From Flavobacteriales bacterium (GTDB lineage: Bacteria > Bacteroidota > Bacteroidia > Flavobacteriales_F > PHOS-HE28), in NCBI GenBank assembly GCA_017987895.1, contig JAGNSU010000014.1, positions 1 to 56,229 on the forward strand: a stretch of DNA of 56,229 bases, in the 5' to 3' direction. Below, piece by piece: positions 34,740 to 41,185 of the stretch. A program made the translations under genes and the position numbers. The first letter of the stretch is position 1; each line of letters starts with the position of its first letter. Under the pieces are notes generated by a model. That model was not told the origin of the DNA. It worked only from the letters and a program-made list of their open reading frames with translations, and searched no databases.

Positions 34740-36293
34740 CTAAGGCGCAAACCGTACTCCCCGACCACCAACATAGTTGAAGCGTATACTGTAGGTACCG
34801 GTAGCTAGAAATCGGTCAGACACTCGGTGGTATGGCGTATCGTGGGTCCATGAACCGCCTCGAAAGCCAGCACCGTCCGCGGTGGTTGGGGCCGGCCAAT
34901 TGGCTACATCCTGGTCGCCCCCAGCCAGCACAGCCCCATTGCCGTGTGTTCCCGTATATGCCCGACCACTTGGGCTTCCGATCGACACCACGCGCTCATA
35001 CAGGTTTCCACCAAGTTCCATTATGCCGTAGTAACTCGCACCGCCCGTGACCCGGCCGCTATTGCTGCCGTTGGCAGCAAAGATCCCAACGCGCATGGGG
35101 CCATCGATCAATGAAACCCCCGACCCCCAGTTCGCATTGCCGAGTGTGGTGCTATAGTTCGTGGCGATGCCCTCATCGGTAGTTGCGGCATTGAGCAAAG
35201 TATAGGAATTGAAGGCAATTCCCGTGCTGCCCCAAGCGTATTCATTAGCGACCGGGGCAATGGTCCCTCGGCAGGCTTTTTCGTATTCCAGCTCCGTCAT
35301 GGGCCGCAAGCCGCTCCAGTCGAGATAGGCCGACAGGTCCCCCCAACTCAACCAATTGCAAGCGATATCGGTTCCATCATTTGTTTCACCATACAGACCA
35401 TTGCCGTTCAAATTGCAGGCATATACCGCTGGGGTGCCGCTGGAGACTCCGGGGGCTTCGATATCGATGCCATTGCGGTTAGCATTTGTGCTGCTCAAGG
35501 CCCCTGTTCCCGCAGCGAAATTCGGTGCCGTCGCAGTCCGGGCCATCTGCTGAATGTAGGATAGGGAGTTCAAGAAATCCACATAGCTCTGTTGGGTCAC
35601 CTCATACTTCATGCAATAGAAGGCATTGAAGCCGTTCGGCCAGTTCGCATTGGAGGGCGCCGTTTGCCCGGTGGGGTAACCACCAGCCTGCCCGCCCAAG
35701 GTGCCCATGCCGCCAGAGGCTGTGGTGGCATTCGCTGTGTTGATGGTGGTAAGGGTGAAAGCGCTGATCTCCGTGCCGCCACTGCCCACAGCGTAGCCTC
35801 CCTGCGGCACGTACACCATCTCAACGGCGAAGACCCGTACCTGCGCGACGTCGGCATAGTTGAGGCCCTGCGCGGCGAAATTCCATTGCAGCTGGGTGCC
35901 AAGTAAGCTCAGGTTACCGGTACCTGAAGCGTTGCGGTACACGAATACACCCACCACCGGATTGCTGCTTGGATTATAGGCCCCACCTGGGTTCAGTAGG
36001 CCCAAGTCGATCTGGCTGCCTGCTGCAGCCACATGACCCGCGTTGTTCAAGTTGGCATGCAGCCACGGTCCGGCGAGACTGGTGCGGTATTTCACGAACA
36101 CCCAAGCGGCGTCCCAATTGGTCACGGCACCGCCTCGCCAACTGTTCTCCCAACTCAGGTCGAACTGCACTTGCACGCTGGTGCCGGTGTTGCCTGTAAG
36201 GGTGGAGTTGGCGATCTGGATGTTGTTGGCCTTGCCCGCAGTGTGGAGCAATAGACCGAGGGCCAGGCACGAAGTGATCCTCAATAGGGTCAT
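34740..36293 (-). CDS. Formylglycine-generating-enzyme (SUMF1)-like exported protein
   Basis: A 517-residue exported protein; the start at 36293 gives the signal peptide MTLLRITSCLALGLLLHTAG. Residues ~25-160 form an N-terminal beta domain (VQVQFDLSWENSWRGGAVTN, NWDAAWVFVKYRTS) seen in Bacteroidota homologues. The FGE-sulfatase domain starts at ~165 (MVYVPQGGYAVGSGG) and shows FYCMKYEVTQQSYVDFLN, WLSWGDLSAYLDWSGLRPMT, ELEYEKACRG, NLYERVV and GFRGGSW. Members of this family either activate sulfatases by making formylglycine or serve as structural domains of surface proteins. No sulfatase is nearby and I do not see the catalytic Cys pair clearly, so a structural role is more likely. No T9SS tail. 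Confidence 0.85.
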   Translation of the reverse strand: MTLLRITSCLALGLLLHTAGKANNIQIANSTLTGNTGTSVQVQFDLSWENSWRGGAVTNWDAAWVFVKYRTSLAGPWLHANLNNAGHVAAAGSQIDLGLLNPGGAYNPSSNPVVGVFVYRNASGTGNLSLLGTQLQWNFAAQGLNYADVAQVRVFAVEMVYVPQGGYAVGSGGTEISAFTLTTINTANATTASGGMGTLGGQAGGYPTGQTAPSNANWPNGFNAFYCMKYEVTQQSYVDFLNSLSYIQQMARTATAPNFAAGTGALSSTNANRNGIDIEAPGVSSGTPAVYACNLNGNGLYGETNDGTDIACNWLSWGDLSAYLDWSGLRPMTELEYEKACRGTIAPVANEYAWGSTGIAFNSYTLLNAATTDEGIATNYSTTLGNANWGSGVSLIDGPMRVGIFAANGSNSGRVTGGASYYGIMELGGNLYERVVSIGSPSGRAYTGTHGNGAVLAGGDQDVANWPAPTTADGAGFRGGSWTHDTPYHRVSDRFLATGTYSIRFNYVGGRGVRFAP

Positions 36294-36376
36294 GGCAGGT
36301 GAAGTTGGTTCGGGATGCCCAGAGACAAGGTGGGTAAATTCCCGGAACCCGCAAGCCCCTTGGCTCCTGCGCGGCT

Positions 36377-36384
36377 TATCTTGC
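36377..36384 (+). promoter_or_regulatory. Possible -7 element of the toxin-antitoxin pair
   Basis: TATCTTGC lies 7 bp before the ATG at 36391. It resembles TAnnTTTG with one base missing, so the leader would be almost absent. Confidence 0.3.
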
Positions 36385-36390
36385 ACAGGC

Positions 36391-36660
36391 ATGGGCACCT
36401 CGCTTCCAGCCGCAGTGAAAGCGGCTCTTTGGTCATTGGATGTGGACCGCATCGACCTTGACGAGCATCGGGAGCGGATCATCACGAACGTCCTGAACCT
36501 GGGCACCCACGAGGCGTTGCTCTGGTTGTTCAAGATCTACCCGCGCGAACGGATCGCCGAGGTCGTGGCTCGTCCGCGGCCCGGGGAATGGAACCTGCGG
36601 TCGTTGAACTACTGGTCGCTGGTGTTCGATCTTCAACCGCACACCACCAGCCGCTTCTGA
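36391..36660 (+). CDS. Putative antitoxin of an AbiE-like pair (DUF6922-like)
   Basis: An 89-residue protein. The sequence (AALWSLDVDRIDLDEHRERI, ITNVLNLGTHEALLWLFKIY, NLRSLNYWSLVFD) resembles short proteins of the DUF6922 type often encoded just before AbiEii/AbiGii nucleotidyltransferase toxins. The start at 36391 gives the family length; the frame extends upstream, but the extra part is antisense to the neighbouring gene. It stops 3 bp before the toxin start, consistent with coupled translation. The family assignment is from memory and only moderately sure; the genomic position is the stronger argument. Confidence 0.65.
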   Translation: MGTSLPAAVKAALWSLDVDRIDLDEHRERIITNVLNLGTHEALLWLFKIYPRERIAEVVARPRPGEWNLRSLNYWSLVFDLQPHTTSRF

Positions 36661-36663
36661 GCC

Positions 36664-37284
36664 ATGTTCTGGAACATTCTCGACGCGCAACGCCGGGCAG
36701 CGCTGCCCAGCCTGGGTTTCTGCCGTGCCCAAGGTTTCTACCTGGCGGGTGGCACCGCGTTGGCGCTCCAGGTCGGCCATCGGGACAGTGTGGACTTCGA
36801 CTTCTTTTCGGAGCGTGAGTTCGACACGGCGCGCTTGTTCGAACTGCTCGTCAATGCCTTCCTGGGTATACCCCTGGTGAAGGTGCAGGACGAACGCAAC
36901 ACCCTGACGGTGGTGGCTGCCAGCACGATCAAGTTGAGCTTCATGCGCTATCCCTATCCGTTGCTGCGGCCCGTGGTGCGCTCGGAACATTTCGATCTGG
37001 CGGATATCGCGGATATCGGGTGCATGAAGCTCTCGGCCATCACCGGAAGAGGGACGATGAAGGACTACATCGACCTCTACTTCGTTCTACAGCGGATAGC
37101 GCTCAACGAACTACTCACCTTGTGCGCGGTGAAGCTGCCGCAATTGGACCGGGCCCTTATCCTGAAGGCGTTGGTCTATTTCGATGACTTGGACCCGGAA
37201 CCGATACGGTACATAAAAGAGCATGAGCTTCCCTTTGACGAAGTGAAGAAATTCCTGCGCGCCAAGGCCAGTAAAGCTTACTGA
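36664..37284 (+). CDS. AbiEii/AbiGii-type nucleotidyltransferase toxin
   Basis: A 206-residue cytoplasmic nucleotidyltransferase. The motif AGGTALALQVGHRDSVDFDF at residues ~28-47 is the GG(T/S)A...HR.S.D(F/I)D signature of the AbiEii toxin family, with the metal-binding Asp pair in VDFDFF. KLSAITGRGTMKDYIDLYF matches the family's second conserved block. The family transfers nucleotides, in characterised members blocking growth by modifying tRNA. It forms a pair with the 89-aa gene 3 bp upstream. The pair has no neighbours of related function, which is typical of mobile toxin-antitoxin loci. It could act in phage defence or stabilise the region. Confidence 0.82.
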   Translation: MFWNILDAQRRAALPSLGFCRAQGFYLAGGTALALQVGHRDSVDFDFFSEREFDTARLFELLVNAFLGIPLVKVQDERNTLTVVAASTIKLSFMRYPYPLLRPVVRSEHFDLADIADIGCMKLSAITGRGTMKDYIDLYFVLQRIALNELLTLCAVKLPQLDRALILKALVYFDDLDPEPIRYIKEHELPFDEVKKFLRAKASKAY

Positions 37285-37344
37285 GCGTGTCCCGAAAAAG
37301 GGGCGTTAGATCGCAAAGAGGGCCGCACGACCAGTCCGTTCATC

Positions 37345-39639
37345 TCAAGGTAACTGCGCGTTCCGCGTCGCCGTGGGCACGCTCCCCCCGATGTTCTGTA
37401 ACAGAATATCGCGATCGTTCGCGCTGCCCGCGTACTTCACTTGGCCGTTCATGTTGATGTCCTCCATGCGGTACTGGCCGCTCAACGTATTGGTAGGTAT
37501 GCTACCACCGATCGCGGTGAGGATGGGGTCGCGATCGTTCGCACTGCCCGCGTACTTCAGTTGGTTGTTGAAGGTAACATCACCGGCCCACATGCCCAAT
37601 TTTCCGCTCAGGTCCTTACGTGCGTTGGTGCCGAACACATTGGTGGCCGCGCCGGTGAAATCTGCTTGTGCGATGTTCTGCAGGCTCAGGTTCCATTGGT
37701 CGGAAGCACAGAAACCAAGATGGTTGCGGTGGCGGAACGAGATGTGGTAAAGACCGGGGACCACACTGCATCGCACCGGGCTGAAGCCGTCCATGTCCAC
37801 CACCTCTCCGTCGCGTTGCAGAAGTGCGGCGCGGGAATACATGATGTTGGTAGGGGCCGAATTGGTGCGTAGTTCCACGATCACCCAATCCACGATGGCA
37901 TTGGTGCCGGTAGCGGCGAGCACAGCAGGGGTGGTGGTCTCACCGCCGCCGTTCAAGAAGGCGTAGCCCAGCCCGGTGTATGGTTCGGCCACAGGCACCA
38001 ACCCCTGTGATCGCAGATCATCCCGCATCAATTGCGCGCCGCTGTCATAGGGCCCTTCGAGTATGATCTTGGCCAGCAGATAGGGCCGGTAGATCTGGTT
38101 CAACGCGGCGAAGGCGTTCACCAGCCCGTGGCCATACGTATTGTCGAAGCCCGCGGTGCCCAGATCGGTGGCCGTGTTCTCCAGCACCTGTTCCACTTCG
38201 AGGGCGGTAAGGGTGGGGTCGGCGGAGAGCACGAGCGCCGCGACGCCCGCCGCGTAGGGCGATGCGAACGAAGTGCCCTGAACGATGGCATAGTCGCCCG
38301 TGTTATAGCCCGGAGCGCCCGAACGATCTGTGGAGTTGATGGAACTGCCCGGTGCGGAGTAGGAGAGGTTCGCGTTGAAATTGCTGAAAGAGGAGAGCGC
38401 GCCGGTGCGGGTGATGGAGCTCACCGCGTTCACGGAGGGCAGGCTGCTGGGATAGCTCAGCGCGTTGCTGGCATCGTTGCCGGCGCTGGCGAAGTGGACC
38501 ATGCCCGCATTGCGGGTGTTGATGTAGGCCGTTTCGATGGTCGCACTGGTGAAACCGTAATAGTTGCTGTTGTTGGTGACACGCGCGCCGATGGTGGTGG
38601 CCCAGTTGATCGAAGCCACGGTCCAGCTGGCCTGGCTGCTCCAGTTGCCATTGCTGTTGGTGCTGATCATGGTGCGGGCGCTGGCGCTCCGGGTCCCTGG
38701 CGCCACACCCACCGTGCCGATGGTGTTGTTGATGGTGGCGCTCACGCAACCGGCCACGGCGGTGCCGTGGTTGTCGAAGCTGTTCACCGGATCGCCCGTG
38801 GTGGAGACATCGGTGGTGGTGTTCGTTCCCGGCACTTGTTGGATATCCGGGTGTGCTTGATCCACGCCGGTATCGATGATCACGGTGATGATGGTGGAGT
38901 TGCCTTGCGTGAGGTCCCAGGCTTGCGAGGCCTTCATGTCGATGCCCGCGGTGCCGCCGCTCTGGCCGGTGTTCAACAGCCCCCAGCAACTGGTGAACTG
39001 CGCATCGTTCGGCACCAGATCGCCGCGACCGGTGAAGATCATGTCCGGCTCGGCCGCTTGAAGTTCGGCACGCAGGGCGAGGGTATTCGCGGCTTCCAGC
39101 ACTTCGTAGCCGGTCCGTGCGCTTAGGGTCCGCAACAAGGTGACACCTATGGCGGGGAACTCCTTCTCGATCGCGAGTCCGACATCGCGCAGCAAAGCGC
39201 CCTTCGCGTCGGCACCCATACCACCGGTGAAAGCAGTGAGCACGCTGGGTGTCACGAACATCGGTCCGCCCAGATCGTCCACGAAGACGGGCGATGCGAA
39301 GAGCACACCGGGCTGCTTGGCGATGCCGCGCACAAGGGCCTCCATCGCTTCGTTACCGCGTGGCTTCACGTTCAACAGCACCCATCCGGCCACCGCATGC
39401 GGCTCGACGCGCTCGGATCCGATGGCGAAGACCGGCAGACCTTGTTGCCGCGCTTGCGCCAGGAAGGCGGGCGTCATCAGCACCGCGACACGGCCGGGGT
39501 CCTGGCGAAGCTCAACGCGTTCCTTGAAACGGTGGAGGTGCGGCGCCGTGGGATCGGCGGGCAGTGCCGATGCGGTCCGAGAACACAAGGCCAGGAAGGC
39601 GGTCGCAAGGAGCGAAGCGCGGAAGCGAAGGGTGTGCAT
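37345..39639 (-). CDS. Subtilisin-like protease with shared C-terminal domain
   Basis: A 764-residue exported protease with a signal peptide MHTLRFRASLLATAFLALCS. A ~190-residue N-terminal region with inhibitor/propeptide character (VAVLMTPAFLAQARQQGLPV, GWVLLNVKPRGNEAMEALV) precedes the S8 domain. The triad is present: Asp in ITVIIDTGVDQAHPDI, His in FDNHGTAVAGCVS and Ser in VQGTSFASPYAAGVAALVL; the oxyanion Asn is in FASAGND. After residue ~515 comes the shared domain (YLLAKIILEGPYDSGAQLM, EPYTGLGYAFLNGGGE, NAIVDWVIVELRT, RHRNHLGF), ending in two KYAGSANDRD units and NAQLP. Combining an active protease with the same tail as three non-enzymes suggests that the tail is a delivery or anchoring signal. 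Confidence 0.9.
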   Translation of the reverse strand: MHTLRFRASLLATAFLALCSRTASALPADPTAPHLHRFKERVELRQDPGRVAVLMTPAFLAQARQQGLPVFAIGSERVEPHAVAGWVLLNVKPRGNEAMEALVRGIAKQPGVLFASPVFVDDLGGPMFVTPSVLTAFTGGMGADAKGALLRDVGLAIEKEFPAIGVTLLRTLSARTGYEVLEAANTLALRAELQAAEPDMIFTGRGDLVPNDAQFTSCWGLLNTGQSGGTAGIDMKASQAWDLTQGNSTIITVIIDTGVDQAHPDIQQVPGTNTTTDVSTTGDPVNSFDNHGTAVAGCVSATINNTIGTVGVAPGTRSASARTMISTNSNGNWSSQASWTVASINWATTIGARVTNNSNYYGFTSATIETAYINTRNAGMVHFASAGNDASNALSYPSSLPSVNAVSSITRTGALSSFSNFNANLSYSAPGSSINSTDRSGAPGYNTGDYAIVQGTSFASPYAAGVAALVLSADPTLTALEVEQVLENTATDLGTAGFDNTYGHGLVNAFAALNQIYRPYLLAKIILEGPYDSGAQLMRDDLRSQGLVPVAEPYTGLGYAFLNGGGETTTPAVLAATGTNAIVDWVIVELRTNSAPTNIMYSRAALLQRDGEVVDMDGFSPVRCSVVPGLYHISFRHRNHLGFCASDQWNLSLQNIAQADFTGAATNVFGTNARKDLSGKLGMWAGDVTFNNQLKYAGSANDRDPILTAIGGSIPTNTLSGQYRMEDINMNGQVKYAGSANDRDILLQNIGGSVPTATRNAQLP
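37348..37563 (-). repeat. Shared C-terminal repeat, copy 4 (72 codons)
   Basis: Encodes the last 72 residues of the subtilase. It reads YRMEDINMNG where the other copies read YRKEDINMNG and is otherwise almost identical. Confidence 0.9.
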
Positions 39640-39672
39640 GGATGCGGAAAGGTGGTTCGTGTGGTATGGCGA

Positions 39673-40638
39673 TCACTTTCCGCCGTCCAGGATCTTCTTC
39701 TTCTCCGCCTCGTATTCCTCTTTGCTCAGGATCTGCGCGTCGTAGAGCTCTTTCAGCTTCTTCAACTTGTCAGCGTTCTCCAGCACACCGCCACCTTGCT
39801 GTTGTGTGGCGTGTGCGGAGGTCTTGGGCAAAGGATCCTGGAGCGTTTCGGTAACGGTGATCAGAAAGCTATTGCTCTCGAACTCCAGCGAGCGGATATA
39901 GCCGGTCACCATTTGTGCGGATCCTTTGCTGCTCATCACGTTCTTGTCCGAGTTGGTGTACTTCACGATCTGGAAGCGCTTCACCGCGTCCGCGTTCGGG
40001 TCGAGGGCGGTGTTAGTGATATCGCCGCTGTAGTACTCGGCGTACTTGTAGCCCTCCGCGGTGTTCTGCTTCACATCATCGAAGGGCAGGTTCCACTTCA
40101 CAGGCTTGTCCTTCAAATAGCTCTCGAACCAGCGCTGGCCGGCCAGTTCGGTGGCGGTCTCGAAGAAGCATGCGTTCATGCGGAGATTCGAGTAGAACCA
40201 GTCCTTGGCTTTCCGCACACTGTCCGGGCTGGCCATATACTTCCGGATGTACTCGGCGATCTCGATCTTGATGTTGAGCTCGCGCTTGTCCTCGCGCGCG
40301 CCGCTCCATACATGCGTCTCCGGGTCGTAGATCTCGACCGGATCCATGGTCAGGTCCAGCCCCTGGCCATCGTCCACTCGGTAATTCACTTTGGCGCGGC
40401 ACTGCGTGCCCAAGCCCCAGTAGTAGCCGATGTAATAGGAGCGCATGTGCCGGTCGCCCCAGGCCAGGTAGTCCATGTCGCCTTTGTAGTAGTGCTTCAC
40501 CATGTAAGCGGCCACAGGGAACACTTCCTCCATGTTCACACCGGTAACGGGTGTATAAGTGGTCACCTTCTTGGGCTTCTGGCCGAAGGCGATAAGGGTG
40601 GAGGTGAGGAGCAGAACGGACAGGAAGGGTCGGGACAT
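39673..40638 (-). CDS. Exported protein with C-terminal SHOCT domain
   Basis: A 321-residue exported protein; the start at 40638 gives the signal peptide MSRPFLSVLLLTSTLIAFGQ. The body has no family motif that I recognise (Tyr/Trp-rich, YMVKHYYKGDMDYLAWGDRH, YYIGYYWGLGTQCRAKVNYR). The last ~32 residues (ENADKLKKLKELYDAQILSK, EEYEAEKKKIL) are a SHOCT domain, a short helical pair thought to mediate oligomerisation or interaction and found at the ends of many bacterial proteins. The gene lies 34 bp upstream of the subtilase start in the same orientation, so it may be the first gene of a two-gene unit. Its role is unknown. Confidence 0.82.
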   Translation of the reverse strand: MSRPFLSVLLLTSTLIAFGQKPKKVTTYTPVTGVNMEEVFPVAAYMVKHYYKGDMDYLAWGDRHMRSYYIGYYWGLGTQCRAKVNYRVDDGQGLDLTMDPVEIYDPETHVWSGAREDKRELNIKIEIAEYIRKYMASPDSVRKAKDWFYSNLRMNACFFETATELAGQRWFESYLKDKPVKWNLPFDDVKQNTAEGYKYAEYYSGDITNTALDPNADAVKRFQIVKYTNSDKNVMSSKGSAQMVTGYIRSLEFESNSFLITVTETLQDPLPKTSAHATQQQGGGVLENADKLKKLKELYDAQILSKEEYEAEKKKILDGGK

Positions 40639-40679
40639 GTGGCTTTGGTTGATGACCATGGTACGCATGGCTTGGGCGG

Positions 40680-40687
40680 GCAAAATA
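40680..40687 (-). promoter_or_regulatory. Candidate -7 element of the SHOCT-protein gene
   Basis: TATTTTGC on the minus strand lies 41 bp before the start at 40638; it is the same octamer as at 33008-33015. Confidence 0.4.
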
Positions 40688-41185
40688 GAAGGTTGGGGCA
40701 CACGCGAAGGCCACCCCCCCGAAAATTCGGGGTATTGTTCATTCGCCGTTCACATAGCGGGAATGTCCGTTGGACACTCGTTCGGAAGGCGCCGAATACG
40801 CACCGTATTTCAGCGCCAGACGGCTACGTAGGTACCCGTGAAAAATACCGGGGGGTAGCCCGTGAAAAGTACCCTTGTGGGGATCGAACGCCCCGGTTCT
40901 CTTTGTCGGCGCCGGGTGTTCAGTTCACCGTGACCCCTGGTCCCATACCACGAGCATCCCCGACCATGCGTGCTGTGTTCATACTCGGTGGATCCTACAT
41001 CAAGGTCCCGATCGTAAGCGATGGGAATGTTAGGTTCGGGAGATCGCATCTTGCTGATGCGATCGCTCCCACACACCAGTAGGATGGTTAGCCACATGGT
41101 TCCGCGCCTGCCCGAACGCTCCTTTGCATATGGCGCGTGCCTTTGGCCAGCCCCCGACCAGTACCGTTAACCACAAGATCCATCC
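40688..41185. other. ~500-bp intergenic region with hairpin and direct repeat
   Basis: No gene is supported here. There is a C4GA/TCG4 hairpin at 40717-40732. A 15-bp direct repeat follows: CCCGTGAAAAATACC at 40835-40849 and CCCGTGAAAAGTACC at 40859-40873, 24 bp apart start to start. Either may be an operator for the divergent genes. The open minus-strand frame that covers the region is composition noise. Confidence 0.5.

Noticed and set aside
39397..41082. 561-codon plus-strand frame spanning two minus-strand genes and an intergenic region
   Set aside because: It crosses two clear exported-protein genes antisense and shows no motif; a chance open frame.
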